Source of the DNA: Siphonodentalium dalli | Lineage: Eukaryota > Mollusca > Scaphopoda > Gadilida > Siphonodentaliidae | Length of the DNA: 64,000 bases | Direction: 5' to 3' | NCBI GenBank assembly: GCA_032622095.1 | Contig: CP136064.1 | Location: 279,395,614-279,459,613 of the forward strand | In this document: positions 28,001-34,124 of the stretch, in pieces | How the letters are laid out: each line of letters begins with the position of its first letter | Position numbering within the stretch: the stretch's first letter is position 1 | The notes under the pieces: generated by a model | What the model saw: only the letters and a program-made list of their open reading frames with translations | What the model was told of the DNA's origin: nothing | Database searches by the model: none | Made by a program: the position numbers and the translations under genes

Positions 28001-31000
28001 TCGGTCTGGGGCGGTTTGGGGTATGCAGTATTTATATATTTATTATTTGCAGCTGCCAATAAATAAGGGGTAGCGCAGGGTTTTTTCGGGAGGCGGCGAT
28101 CCCTGAGAAACGAACTATTTTGTGTGTATGGCCTAATCATTAATTGTATGAATGAGAGATAATAATAATAATAATTTATTTTATATAGCGTAAATACATT
28201 GACATGCTCTAAAACGCTTACAATTATAATACAACATGAAGTATGGTAAAACAATAAATATATACAAGCAGCACAAGCTAAATTTAAAAATGCAAGCTAA
28301 AAAGAGTAAGATCATGTGATAAAACATTACTGTCTGCATATTAACAACGTAAAATATAGGGTCTAAATTTGCACCGATTAAAAAACAACAAAAAAATGTT
28401 AATAGAAACAAAAAACAATATTGCAGACTGAAGATTAAAAGGAGTTTGATCGAGTAACAAGTGCGATAAACGAGTAATTATTTCAGGTCTTTCTTTGCGA
28501 TTTCTGCAAAATGTTCAACGAATAAATATGTTTTTAGTTGCCGCTTGAAGTCATTGACAAACACTTCTCCCCTCAGTTCTACTGTCAGTGCATTCCACAG
28601 TGTTGGTCAGGCATAGCTGAACGCACGGTCTGATATGGACGCGATTCTTGTGAAAGGACATCGAATAAATTCCAGTTAGCAGATCTCAAGTCTTTTAGTG
28701 GCTTATGTTCAATCAATAGATCTGTGATGTAGTCCGGTGCCATTCCACACTTGGCCTTAAACATAATTAACAGCACTTTGAATTTAACCCTTTGTTTAAT
28801 TGGCAGCCAGTGGAGGTCACGTAACACTGGTGTTATATGGTCAAATTTCCTGGTGCAATTAATACCATGAATTTCCTGGTGCAATTAATACCATGAATTT
28901 CCTGGTGCTGGAGATATTGGAACCTTTGATTTGTCAAGGATATTGAAGAAAGTTACAGACAGATATACTACATGCAAAATTGATGATGTAGAGGGTTGGT
29001 GTACTTAATATAATAGGTATAAAAGAAGCCTAGAAATATAGTATCACTAAATTGGCAATATGCTTTTATCTCAGATAGGTCATGAAATTTACCCCCACAG
29101 TTATTGCTGGGACGGAAAATCATTAAGACTTGTCAAAACTGTAGCCTGTTTGTTGAACTTATTTATCTGAAGAGCTATATATATATAAGAATGGGAGTCA
29201 AGTAATTACCAGTTAACGAGTATTGTGTTATTATAGGCTTATATAACAAGTTTTATATAGTTTCCTGGGTATAAAGTAATAAATATGAATCGAACACCCC
29301 TGGCTGGAAACACTTATATCAATTAATATATATTTTATTTCAAATTAACATACGTACAATCAATTTGGGACATTTTACGGCTCGCATTCGTTTGGAGAGT
29401 AGCATGCGGGATAGCTATCTAAAAAATGTCGCACTTGATTATCGCATTATATAAGAAAATATTGATATAAATCAATATTAATTTATAGAAGCATTTCTGG
29501 ACAGGTGTCTTCGACTCCTATCTATTATTTTATAAAAGGAAACTGTATAAAACATATTTAGAAAGATATAGACCAACTTTAATACTTTAATGCACTGTCA
29601 TTTTACAGGTAAACCAAATGCCCCTGGTCTAGATGAATGCATATTACTGCTGAAGGATAACACATCGATGGGCACCACCACACTACAAGATACACAATCA
29701 GTCATCACCGCAGATAGCGATGTTAGGTAAGTGAATTCAGTGTAAAAATACATAATAATAACATAGACTATAATCTCTTATCTACCAAATTTTTTTTAAT
29801 TGCATACTCAGCCACTACATCATCAAGGATTGATCTGCAAAATTACACCTGCAGTAATTTTGCACTCTCTGACGCCACTTTCTGATTTTCAGGAGAACAC
29901 CCATTATAATATATCTGTTTATGATTTACCTCCTATTCAGTTGTAAACATATTCATTAGCATAGTCTATTTTCTACTTTGAAATATGTTTTGATGATATA
30001 TTCAGATTACAGATAAACACCCAATTTGCTTGTTTTTTATTATCTAAATATCTCTGTATATGAATAACATAGGGATTGTGTATTCAAGTATATTTAAGGG
30101 TTTTAAGCTGGATTTTGTCTATTAGTTACCATGTGTGACTGTACAAGTAGTATGGGCTTTTACCTACCCGATGTCAGGCATTCGGAGGAATGGGATGCTG
30201 AGGGGAGGTAAAAACCAATACCACGTTAACAGACATGGGTAAATAAATATATCAATATCACTTCTGTTATAAACAGTTTTGATAACTCTTATTTTCTAGG
30301 GGTGGGGGGGGAGTTGTAGTTCCGGAATGAGGCTACCACATGATACAAGCAATTTTTCAGTGGTTCAGTGGAAATATCAGTGTTTCAATGAATATGGACC
30401 AACCAAATAAAAGAATTCACACTAGTCAATAGTTAACCCTTTACCCAACAGAAGGGCCCTGTGCCAATGCATTCTCTTATATATGCGAGTCGACCATAGG
30501 TCGCCTCGCATATATAAGAGAATGCATTGGCTTAACACATTAAAAATTATAAAATTGTTAAAGAATGTAAGAAAAAATGGTAAAAAGTGTTAAAAAAAGA
30601 TTTTTTTTAGGCCAATGCATTCTCTTATATATGCGAGGCGACCTATGGTCGACTCGCATATATAAGAGAATGCATTGGCACAGGGCATAACTGTAACTAT
30701 CACAATGTGGTCAAGGAGCCGGTTCCAATGATATCCATATTTGTATGGTTCTATTGAGACAGACCGAAGATATTTTAGGCTGTTGAAGCTTTATTTGGCC
30801 GGTTTGTTGGGTAAAGGGTTAAAGCCGTGTATTACATCAGTAATCTTGTTTGTTTGCAGGGAAACAGTAGAAGCCATGAGATCTAAACTGAAGCTGAACA
30901 CGACGCGGAAGAACAAGACATTCTCTCGACCTGATGAACTCTTTCTGGATACGTCGGCGAAATCGTCTCCCAATACTTCAGTCAACAATGTCACATATGC

Positions 31001-31013
31001 TGCTCTGTTCTAG
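915..31013 (+). CDS. NCAPG2: Condensin-2 complex subunit G2 (NCAPG2), C-terminal part, 17 exons
   Basis: This is the HEAT-repeat subunit of condensin II, which takes part in mitotic chromosome compaction in the nucleus. Seventeen GT/AG-bounded exons join in one frame: 2262 nt including the TAG at 31011-31013, giving 753 residues. Recognisable family segments are FIHDNSEPVRIAILDLLLSV (exon 1), YWQIVPLEHIMYRLE (exon 2), CQWGQIQEFLELITDWI (exon 7), SKPELGLNYLSYLLRH (exon 8) and REMMLIGVGDNEM (exon 11). These align in order with the vertebrate protein as I know it, with no obvious missing exon. The vertebrate protein is about 1140 residues, so roughly the N-terminal third lies left of the window. 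Introns are loaded with hairpin transposons, and exons 1, 3, 4 and 15 have local tandem duplications at a splice site. Identification is by recognition, not by a search. Confidence 0.9.
1120..1265. mobile_element. Degenerate P-module hairpin element
   Basis: Two diverged copies of the palindromic module (about 1124-1165 and 1189-1254) with CTCTTATATATGCGAG and GCATTGGCACAGG ends lie in the intron after exon 1. The loop differs (GGCTCCTTATGGGAAACTCG), like the family D copy near 20155. No clear terminal repeats were found, so this is probably an old fragment. Confidence 0.6.
1798..2020 (+). CDS. NCAPG2: NCAPG2 exon 2 of window
   Basis: 223 nt, acceptor ATTGCAG, donor GTACAG, ending in phase 1. 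It encodes YWQIVPLEHIMYRLEVDERS and later CPKDQPLDVQSEWCQKLILM. This corresponds to the vertebrate segment around FWKICPLEHIL.RLE and QPEEVWCERC. Confidence 0.92.
2155..2544 (-). mobile_element. Family A piggyBac-like MITE, copy 1
   Basis: TTAA flanks both ends (2155-2158, 2541-2544), followed by inverted repeats CCCTTTACCCAACA. Inside are two palindromic P modules (2186-2253 and 2332-2400) around an AT-rich spacer, plus a side arm containing CCGGCCAAATAAAGCTTCAA. TTAA targets and CCCTTT ends fit the piggyBac superfamily, which is inference from the ends alone. The side arm is on the right here, so the copy is reverse relative to copies 2 and 3. Confidence 0.85.
2821..2971 (+). repeat. ~75-bp tandem duplication over the exon 3 splice acceptor
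   Basis: The stretch ACACCTAGCTTATTGTATCA through TTATTTCAG and the first exon bases is present twice (about 2821-2895 and 2896-2971). In the first copy the exon-like part reads into an in-frame TGA (TACATTATAATGATCTGA), so only the second AG (ending 2945) supports the protein. Confidence 0.85.
2946..3049 (+). CDS. NCAPG2: NCAPG2 exon 3 of window
   Basis: 104 nt, enters in phase 1 and leaves in phase 0. Acceptor TTATTTCAG, donor GTAAAT. It encodes VSYIIMICKCLLVCVKKERD followed by an acidic linker start. It lies where the family has the low-conservation charged linker. Confidence 0.85.
3087..3362. mobile_element. Family E element, right-truncated copy
   Basis: It starts with CAGGCCTGTAAATATCGTGT and the GAATGAGGTCACCAGAGGGT hairpin arms (about 3118-3210). 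It then carries the family's internal AT-rich part and CTCTATATCCCCAAACTGGC, and ends without the right hairpin. Confidence 0.65.
3549..3674 (+). CDS. NCAPG2: NCAPG2 exon 4 of window (first donor)
   Basis: 42 codons: EEDSQDEELDENAVSIKNVT followed by MVSRWCEVMCILGSGMADRL. The end assumes the first of several duplicated donors (AAG|GTTGGT at 3674/3675). With this donor the protein continues smoothly into exon 5 and matches family spacing. Later donors would add 29 residues each, in frame. The acidic linker precedes the next HEAT helix. Confidence 0.75.
3600..4009 (+). repeat. 87-bp tandem array across the exon 4 donor, ending in a foldback
   Basis: Exact 87-bp periodicity with starts at 3600, 3687, 3774, 3861 and 3948. 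The array covers the 3' part of exon 4, its donor and 12-13 intron bases. Because 87 is divisible by 3 the frame stays open through four copies, until TAG at 3933-3935. The fifth, partial copy is followed by its own inverted copy: 3947-3977 and 3979-4009 form a 31-bp perfect hairpin with a 1-base loop. Confidence 0.9.
4940..5100 (-). mobile_element. Family D/P-module fragment
   Basis: Degenerate module arms (ATATATAAGAGAATACATTGGC, GCACTGGCACAAGATCTTTA) are followed by AATGCTGCACCAGCAC and AAAAGTGTTAA. This is the reverse complement of the left end of the family D element at 20108. It ends at a TTAA (5097-5100). Confidence 0.6.
5288..5365 (+). CDS. NCAPG2: NCAPG2 exon 5 of window
   Basis: 26 codons in phase 0, acceptor ATCCACAG, donor GTAAGT. 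It encodes EDYKDIRKDLYYKLALTLQE followed by MMKMCS, the helix following the exon 4 helix in the family. Confidence 0.85.
7780..8520. repeat. Diverged ~220-bp tandem repeats inside the long-TIR element
   Basis: Three degenerate units contain, in order, a CTTCTATT(G/T)C.. block, a GATTATC(G/T)GG block, a TCACACATATA block and a TTATATTGCGCATGACCACTGC-like block. They lie near 7800-7990, 7990-8150 and 8330-8520. No protein was recognised. Confidence 0.45.
9490..10440. repeat. GC-richer duplicated segment of unknown origin
   Basis: About 9525-9690 and 10270-10435 are imperfect direct repeats sharing GTTCTCGGAGATTCGGGCAA and GCCTTTGGAGGCTGTTCTG. A second short motif (CATTACGAGAGTGGGTCTTG) at 9040 recurs at 9737 in altered form. 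Composition differs from the AT-rich surroundings. Open frames of 139-190 codons exist here, but several frames are open at once and none was recognised. A remnant of a retroelement or host gene is possible. Confidence 0.45.
11589..11970. mobile_element. Family E element, near-complete copy
   Basis: It begins CCGGACATTTGCAGAATGAG and ends CTGCAAATGTCCGGCATCAT, an inverted terminal pair. Inner hairpins CCTCTGGGGACCTCATTCTG and the internal GATATAGAGAAACT part are all present. Confidence 0.8.
12055..12443 (+). mobile_element. Family A piggyBac-like MITE, copy 2
   Basis: TTAA at both ends (12055-12058, 12440-12443) and inverted CCCTTTACCCAACA ends. P modules at about 12198-12266 and 12345-12412 bracket a spacer that itself runs from TTAACACTTTTTACC to TTAATGTGTTAA. 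The side arm is on the left. The right end is 99 bp from exon 6. Confidence 0.88.
12543..12613 (+). CDS. NCAPG2: NCAPG2 exon 6 of window
   Basis: 71 nt, phase 0 to phase 2, acceptor TTTGTAG, donor GTAACT. It encodes DKSIVECLVYLAGRIPPDYV then PSI and the split arginine codon. It aligns with the vertebrate segment around PLFMLMSFMP. Confidence 0.85.
12651..13050 (+). mobile_element. Family A piggyBac-like MITE, copy 3
   Basis: TTAA at 12651-12654 and 13047-13050 with inverted CCCTTTACCCAACA ends. The side arm is slightly expanded (two CCGGCC blocks). P modules are at about 12804-12872 and 12951-13020. It begins 37 bp after exon 6. Confidence 0.88.
13051..14508. other. Intron sequence with no recognised element
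   Basis: AT-rich single-copy-looking intron between the family A copy and exon 7. No hairpin family member, long open frame or RNA gene was recognised. Confidence 0.6.
14509..14704 (+). CDS. NCAPG2: NCAPG2 exon 7 of window
   Basis: 196 nt, phase 2 in and phase 0 out, acceptor TATTACAG, donor GTAAGT. It encodes RRFCVSKLKNMDGDSTPEDY and QYFLGAVCQWGQIQEFLELI followed by TDWIKP. This is one of the clearest family matches (vertebrate LLDCLCSWGQVGHILELVDNW). Confidence 0.93.
14777..15146 (-). mobile_element. Family A piggyBac-like MITE, copy 4
   Basis: The right TTAA is intact (15143-15146) and the left one reads TTAT. The left P module is shortened to about 54 bp (14808-14861); the right one (14925-14992) is complete. 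The side arm is on the right, so it is opposite in orientation to copies 2 and 3 on the other side of exon 7. It begins 73 bp after that exon. Confidence 0.85.
15262..15410. mobile_element. Family F hairpin element, copy 1
   Basis: A hairpin at 15290-15365 has arms GGAAATGTTCAGATAATAAG and complement, with a short loop. Flanking bases (CCTATTCATTGG, GTAGAAAGGGTT) are shared with a second copy at 49334, which supports a repeated element rather than a chance palindrome. Confidence 0.65.
15581..16048. mobile_element. Family C element carrying two P modules
   Basis: An inverted repeat of about 47 bp bounds the element: TATATGTGACTCGCCATATC at 15581 and its complement ending 16048. A TA duplication is possible. 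Inside are P modules at about 15637-15705 and 15922-15990 with CCCTGTGCC and GGCACAGGG collars. The spacer is unrelated to that of family A in part and includes CAGAGCCCCAGACAAACATG. The ends have nothing in common with family A, yet the palindromic modules are nearly identical. Confidence 0.8.
16137..16304 (+). CDS. NCAPG2: NCAPG2 exon 8 of window
   Basis: 56 codons in phase 0, acceptor CTTCCAG, donor GTATTT. It encodes RKVKKRVAFAEPEMSKPELG followed by LNYLSYLLRHQEYQNILIHQ. It matches the vertebrate KPELAL.YIEYLLTHP region. Confidence 0.92.
16534..17447. mobile_element. 914-bp non-autonomous hAT-type element
   Basis: The ends are TAGGGTTGAAACGATTA and, on the opposite strand, TAGTGTTGAAACGATTAGTG. 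They are flanked by perfect 8-bp direct repeats CAGCCATT (16526-16533 and 17448-17455). Subterminal CGACTAGTCG palindromes occur near both ends. 8-bp duplications and subterminal repeats are typical of hAT. No transposase frame was seen, so it depends on another copy. Confidence 0.9.
17513..17604 (+). repeat. 36-bp tandem repeat, about 2.5 copies
   Basis: The unit CGCCAAAACCAATGTCATAA ATTTCATCAT is repeated with minor changes in the intron before exon 9. Confidence 0.8.
17951..18111. repeat. Near-perfect 160-bp palindrome
   Basis: Arms of about 75 bp start ATAAGGATTAACTGTCATGT and are matched by ACATGACAGTTAATCCTTAT, with a loop around AAACCCAAAGGGTTT. One or two unpaired bases occur near the centre. 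No other copy was noticed in the window. Confidence 0.85.
18424..18746. mobile_element. Family E element, right-truncated copy next to exon 9
   Basis: The left end has CCTTGATATGGTGTGTCTAT and the GAATGAGGTCCCCAGAGGGT hairpin. The internal part follows, ending at a single GAATGAGGTCCCCAGAGGGT about 50 bp before exon 9. Confidence 0.7.
18797..18901 (+). CDS. NCAPG2: NCAPG2 exon 9 of window
   Basis: 35 codons in phase 0, acceptor ATCCACAG, donor GTGAGT. It encodes NILRDKMESGDRTDQDILLR then IFTAHMKLVLLTHDS. It is helical and less conserved than its neighbours. The next exon continues in frame. Confidence 0.85.
18971..19040 (+). repeat. 32-bp tandem duplication
   Basis: Two copies of GAAGCCATTTTGTTTACACACATTACTGTAAC-like sequence lie in the intron after exon 9. 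Confidence 0.75.
19344..19505 (+). CDS. NCAPG2: NCAPG2 exon 10 of window
   Basis: 54 codons in phase 0, acceptor AATTTCAG, donor GTGAGA. It encodes KCPERNALTTMKDLIGWVEN then DLLPCYNTRVEEQDSKRRIV and a charged tail. Confidence 0.85.
19552..19956 (+). mobile_element. Family B piggyBac-like element, copy 1
   Basis: TTAA at 19552-19555 and 19953-19956. Ends are CCCTTTCAGTACCAAGTCCG and, reversed, CCCTTTCAGTGCCAGGGGTC. It contains one half of a P module (about 19601-19635) with its CCTAACAA collar, then unrelated sequence. It starts 46 bp after exon 10. Confidence 0.75.
20108..20300 (+). mobile_element. Family D element carrying P-type modules
   Basis: It begins TTAACACTTTCATGACGGGA followed by GCACTGGTGCAGCATTAAAG, then two diverged palindromes (about 20155-20226 and 20222-20297) with GAGTCTCCCATAGGGAGCCTCG loops instead of the family A loop. 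The right terminal repeat is missing. The left end matches, in reverse, the fragment at 4940-5100. Confidence 0.65.
20501..20720. mobile_element. Mariner-like foldback element M, complete copy
   Basis: TA flanks (20501-20502, 20719-20720) enclose a near-complete palindrome whose ends read CAGCAATGCCCTAAATAATC and complement. The centre is AAAGCTCACACTGAGAGCTTT. TA duplications and CAGT-type ends fit the Tc1/mariner superfamily. The right end is only 33 bp upstream of exon 11. Confidence 0.85.
20754..20853 (+). CDS. NCAPG2: NCAPG2 exon 11 of window
   Basis: 100 nt, phase 0 to phase 1, acceptor GTTTTTCAG, donor GTAACA. It encodes CILKGCREMMLIGVGDNEML then EMLGHACMNCLKQ. It matches vertebrate CKDVVMVGLGD well. 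Confidence 0.93.
21135..22101. repeat. Interspersed repeat with ~170-bp internal tandem units
   Basis: It begins near ATACCCCCCGCAACAAAGTT and ends near CGGGGGGTATCCTTAGTCCC. Internal units repeat GTGAAACTTGGCACAGACAT, CCATGGGAACCTGTGCACCT and CATAATTTTGTCCGAGCTTT four or five times. Related but diverged phrases occur at 23865-24345 and 35446-35960. No coding frame was recognised. Confidence 0.7.
22115..22503 (+). mobile_element. Family A piggyBac-like MITE, copy 5
   Basis: TTAA at 22115-22118 and 22500-22503, CCCTTTACCCAACA ends, P modules at about 22268-22336 and 22405-22473, side arm on the left. Its right end is 23 bp from exon 12, so the element now supplies the region where the branch point would normally lie. 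Confidence 0.9.
22527..22699 (+). CDS. NCAPG2: NCAPG2 exon 12 of window
   Basis: 173 nt, phase 1 to phase 0, acceptor TTTGTAG, donor GTGAGT. It encodes DKRLVLLKDVLFSMYQIVEF then RLTDCNETHNRDFTFVATQM and a helical end. Confidence 0.88.
23112..23568. mobile_element. Family E element, complete copy
   Basis: Terminal inverted repeats AAGCCTGAG..AGTGTGCCTGTCATTTGCAG and the complement at the right end. Two hairpins on each side use CCTCTGGGGACCTCATTCTG arms. Length is about 457 bp with no coding frame. It is the best copy for defining the family. Confidence 0.85.
23674..23811 (+). CDS. NCAPG2: NCAPG2 exon 13 of window
   Basis: 46 codons in phase 0, acceptor CTTTTCAG, donor GTTCGT (weak). It encodes VLTDIKSHMTEILTFIVKYM then DKDVIKSVMATTVGVAITEI. 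Confidence 0.85.
23865..24345. repeat. Diverged ~190-bp repeat units
   Basis: Repeated phrases include ATATGAGAAAGTCCCGAT, TGACCATTTCTGGTGGAGTT and TTAGAATTTGCCAATTATT, occurring two to three times. Style and some phrases resemble the repeat at 21135-22101. Confidence 0.6.
24654..24745 (+). CDS. NCAPG2: NCAPG2 exon 14 of window
   Basis: 92 nt, phase 0 to phase 2, acceptor AATTTGCAG, donor GTAAGA. It encodes INPDSIDPLASVPPLTRFIC then EIMFKRVALL. It matches the vertebrate region with LPPFSRCLIGIIIKS. Confidence 0.88.
25501..25627 (+). repeat. ~60-bp imperfect tandem duplication at the exon 15 acceptor
   Basis: CCTAACCCATCCCTGTAGCT is present twice (about 25522 and 25583), each followed by a TTTCTGTTT tract. 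Only the second retains TTTCAG. Confidence 0.75.
25628..25728 (+). CDS. NCAPG2: NCAPG2 exon 15 of window
   Basis: 101 nt, phase 2 to phase 1, acceptor TGTTTCAG, donor GTGAGG. It encodes VFLTELKCFVESGTLTTQQK then NIAAVFIVTTIEK. It matches vertebrate RSFLDELKACV and AAVHIILVI. Confidence 0.9.
27552..27877 (-). CDS. Hypothetical small protein or first exon, antisense within an NCAPG2 intron
   Basis: The ATG at 27877 has a strong start context (AAAATGGCG). The frame runs 109 codons as MATLMNISIVQNASEGKWTI onward, rich in Asp, with a β-strand-like alternation (WTIISVN, GDIIIIMF, YFQIRV). A strong donor (CCA|GTAAGA, boundary at 27552/27551) lies two codons before the stop, so this is more likely the first coding exon of a reverse-strand gene than a whole gene. 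The N-terminal part could be a ubiquitin-like fold; that is only an impression. I do not recognise the protein. No downstream exon was identified. Confidence 0.5.
28158..28905 (-). pseudogene. LINE retrotransposon 3' fragment (reverse transcriptase C-terminus)
   Basis: The reverse strand encodes RKFDHITPVLRDLHWLPIKQ followed by RVKFKVLLIMFKA and YITDLL, the well-known post-RT segment of CR1/L2/RTE-type LINEs. A frame break near 28610 separates it from TLWNALTVELRGEVFVNDFK, which ends at a TAA near 28482. The 3' end near 28158 has a (TAA)n tract. The element is 5'-truncated, with a ~30-bp duplication (GTGCAATTAATACCATGAAT, about 28852-28905) at the break. It is dead. Confidence 0.85.
29200..29590. 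mobile_element. Family G inverted-repeat element, copy 1
   Basis: The left arm has GGGTATAAAGTAATAAATATGA and CCCTGGCTGGAAACACTTAT. The right arm has the complement as AGAAGCATTTCTGGACAGGT and CTATCTATTATTTTATA. The right end lies about 18 bp before exon 16. It is related to the copy at 61505-61970. Confidence 0.7.
29609..29726 (+). CDS. NCAPG2: NCAPG2 exon 16 of window
   Basis: 118 nt, phase 1 to phase 2, acceptor TTTTACAG, donor GTAAGT. It encodes CKPNAPGLDECILLLKDNTS then MGTTTLQDTQSVITADSDV. It is a low-conservation linker; the call rests on phase and splice sites. Confidence 0.78.
30433..30822 (-). mobile_element. Family A piggyBac-like MITE, copy 6
   Basis: TTAA at 30433-30436 and 30819-30822, CCCTTTACCCAACA ends, P modules at about 30464-30531 and 30611-30679, side arm on the right. 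Nearly identical to copy 1. Its right end is 37 bp before exon 17. Confidence 0.9.
30860..31013 (+). CDS. NCAPG2: NCAPG2 exon 17, last coding exon
   Basis: 154 nt including TAG at 31011-31013. Acceptor TTTGCAG. It encodes ETVEAMRSKLKLNTTRKNKT then FSRPDELFLDTSAKSSPNTS and ends VNNVTYAALF. The position and basic-then-acidic helix match the vertebrate C-terminus around HRKLKTFMEI. Confidence 0.85.
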
Positions 31014-31021
31014 TTCATATA

Positions 31022-31408
31022 CAAGCCTGGATATAGAGTGTCTAACATTTGCTGAATGAGGGCCCCAGAGGGTGAGTTTAGTGACGCTATCCCGCACGTG
31101 GGCTTGCGTCACCAAATTCACCCTCTGGGGACCTCATTCTGCTTAGGCCTCAACTGCTATGGGAGACCTAGGATCAGATTGAAGTTCTCTAGTTGAATTG
31201 GGTGATGTTCACCCATTTGTCACCTTTATTATGCATGATATCTGCAAATTTGGGATATAGAAACTGAACAAAAGGGAAAATGTAACTAAAATAATAGGTC
31301 CCCAGAGGATGAATTTGGTGATGCTAGCTCATGTACAGGATAGCATCACTAAATTTACCCTCTGGGGACCTCATTCTGCAAATGTCAAACACACTATTTC
31401 CAGGCTTG
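31022..31408. mobile_element. Family E element directly after the NCAPG2 stop
   Basis: Ends CAAGCCTG and CAGGCTTG, with both hairpin pairs and a shortened interior. It starts 8 bp after the stop codon, so the 3' UTR, if it extends this far, begins with a foldback element. Confidence 0.82.
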
Positions 31409-32048
31409 ATCATATACACCTAAACAATGTCTCATTATGCTGCTCTGTTCTTGTTCATATTTCTCTATTTGTTATTTATTCTCGTGCCATTATCTTTGTC
31501 ACCAGAATGGCTGTGTCAAACTGTTTTGAATTTTTTCAATGAATAAGTACCTCCAATTCATTATGCCCCCGACCCCGAAGCAGGTTCGGCATATAGTCGA
31601 GGGCTCTGTCCATCTGACCATCTATATGAATATATCACTTTGTAACTCGGGTGTTAATGGATATTGTCCTTGGTATGGTTATTGCCCAGCATGGGGAAAA
31701 GGATACCCCCATACTAAAGATTTTATTTATTTATTTGTACGAGAGTTACTGCCCTTGTCACCCATGGATATTGTCAATAATGTCAACATGTTCACAAAAC
31801 TGTGTTGTGTTCTTTGTTTATTGCACACTCTGAAGATTTGTTGCTTTTAGTATACTGAAATTTAGGTCGGTATTGCTTTAATTAATTGAATAATTTGATC
31901 TATGTAGACTATATATAAGACATTTTCTGTTACAGTTCGACATCGTCAATGTAAGATGTCACCATAATTTGCTTGTTTTATCCAAGGACAAGACAAATTC
32001 TTTTGCTAAATGTTTTTAAATATTCTGTATTTTGTTATAATTGACAAA

Positions 32049-32054
32049 AATAAA
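32049..32054 (+). terminator. Candidate AATAAA polyadenylation signal
   Basis: AATAAA about 1 kb after the NCAPG2 stop in AT-rich sequence. Other AATAAA strings exist nearby (for example near 32309), so this is a candidate only. Confidence 0.25.
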
Positions 32055-32984
32055 CTAATGGGTGTGCAATAATGATGGTTATCAATTGCATTGACGTAAT
32101 AAATTTAATGATTATTGAGCAGGCTTTATATAGGCAATAGAGGTAGTGAGTGGGCCAAAAAGTCATATGACATGTCCTGCTGCTGATGATGATGATATGT
32201 CCTACAGATAGATTCCATAAATCTCACTGCTCTTGTAGTCACATGTAATCTTAATTGTTAACCTATTATTTGTTTGCTTCATGATCATGTAATTGAAATA
32301 GACTGATAAATAAATATATATTATACCTATAATGACTTTGTATATTGTGAAAAAACTTACTAACTACACAAGCAAAACTCATTCATTCTTTTGTAACAAG
32401 AAGACATTGTCAGTGTATCCTCTTGTCACATCTTCGGTTGTCTATATCAGTTGACAACACAATCATTGTCTTAAATAGGCATGCACACCATGACTAACAG
32501 TGTGATTAGAATTCAGCGACGTTTTCATTGAATATATAAGGCCTATGTAACTATATCAGAAATCAATCAGAAAGCAAAAAATAATGTGCAAAATCTAAAA
32601 TAATTTTTTGTTATTCCCGCCATTGCCTAACCTTCATGAAATGTGACCCAACAGCAACCTCGACTCGACAATATAAACAGTTAATCTCAACGATAATCTA
32701 ATGATGATCCTGTCAAACATTCTTTTATAATAGAATGTGAGGGCATAGTTGGGAAACATCAAAGCGCAATGGTGGCAATTCAACTGGAATTACGTGCAAA
32801 CTTGTGAATTTTGTGTGGTTCAAGGGGGATGTAGATGGAACGTGGAAACCCCCTTCCCAACGCGGAGACCCTCTATATATAGCCACGTCCCTTGGTTGAT
32901 ACTTCGTATAACACCATGTACTCACTCGCTTAACTATAACCTGTCATTACTGGAGTGAACACATTTCTTGGGCTAATTTTTACA

Positions 32985-33318
32985 AAACGTGACCTAACCA
33001 TAGGTCGCCTCGCATATATAACAGAATGCCTTGGCCTAACAAATTCTATTTGACTTTTTATAACTGTTAAACAATGTAAGAAATAGTGATAACAAATTAT
33101 AAAAATTGTTAAAGAATATAAGAACAAATTATAAAAATTGATAAAGAATGTAAGAAAAATGATAACAAAAATAATAAAATTGTTAAAAATATAAGAAAAA
33201 TTGATAAATAATGTGATCAAAAATTGTTTGGCCAATGCATTCTCTTATGTATGCGAGGCGACCTATAGTCGACTCGCATATATAAGAGAATGCATTGGCA
33301 CAGGGTCTTTAATGAAAA
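32985..33318. mobile_element. Degraded P-module element
   Basis: A half module (about 32998-33035, ATAGGTCGCCTCGCATATAT) and a full module (33230-33299) bracket an expanded AT-rich spacer. It ends GGCACAGGGTCTTTAATG, as in family D. Terminal repeats were not found. Confidence 0.65.
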
Positions 33319-33924
33319 GAGCGTATATTACCACAATTGGCTAACCTTCATGACACGTGACCTAACAGCAACATCGACTCGGTATTACAAACCGTTAATC
33401 TCAATGACAATCTAACACCACATGTTAGCAAATGATTATCCTATCAAAACATTCGCGCCATGACAAACAATGGTAGGCCGTGGATACACCCACACTGGCA
33501 CAATGCCGAAATAACTAACTATAGCAGCATGACAATACCGAGGTGTTTGGTATCTCAAATATCACGTCATCTGCTATTTACACAACATTATCATGATCAC
33601 AGTATACTCCCATAGTTAAGTTTTAATTAACTCATATTTGCAGTCACTCACTACTACACACATTCTAGCAAGTTCAATTGTCAAAGAACCCTGTTCGTTT
33701 TATCATGTTAACTCCAGTGTTAATCTCGTCTTGTACTATGAATAACGATACCGAGGTGTGGGCCCCATAAAATACAGAAACAGAAATTTCATCTCTAGCA
33801 ATAACTCATGTGCATTGAGTATATGCCGTGATACACGTGCATCTCGCCACTGCATTCTTGGGTATTCCAGTAAGCATTCTGATAAAAATTTATCACCGTT
33901 TGTCACTATTATTCTGTAATATCA

Positions 33925-34018
33925 TTTCCACCCCGAGTGAGTAACAAGGCATGCTATCTAGTGTTACATATAATATGTAACACTAGATAGCATGCCTTGT
34001 TACTCACTCGGGGTGGAA
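33925..34018. repeat. 94-bp palindrome with essentially perfect arms
   Basis: Arms TTCCACCCCGAGTGAGTAAC...ACATAT and complement meet at a 1-2 base loop (near 33971). No second copy was noticed. It is followed after about 110 bp by half of a mariner-like M element. Confidence 0.9.
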
Positions 34019-34124
34019 GGTAACCTGATTTTACTATATAGGCAAGTCAGGCGGTTGATTCTTAGAGTTACAGTGTTCCTGCTGTTCCATATTTACAAAT
34101 TTGTATGGAACATACAGTAAATAT

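Noticed and set aside
28140-28180. (TAA)n microsatellite as an independent feature
   Set aside because: It sits exactly at the 3' end of the LINE fragment and is best read as its tail.
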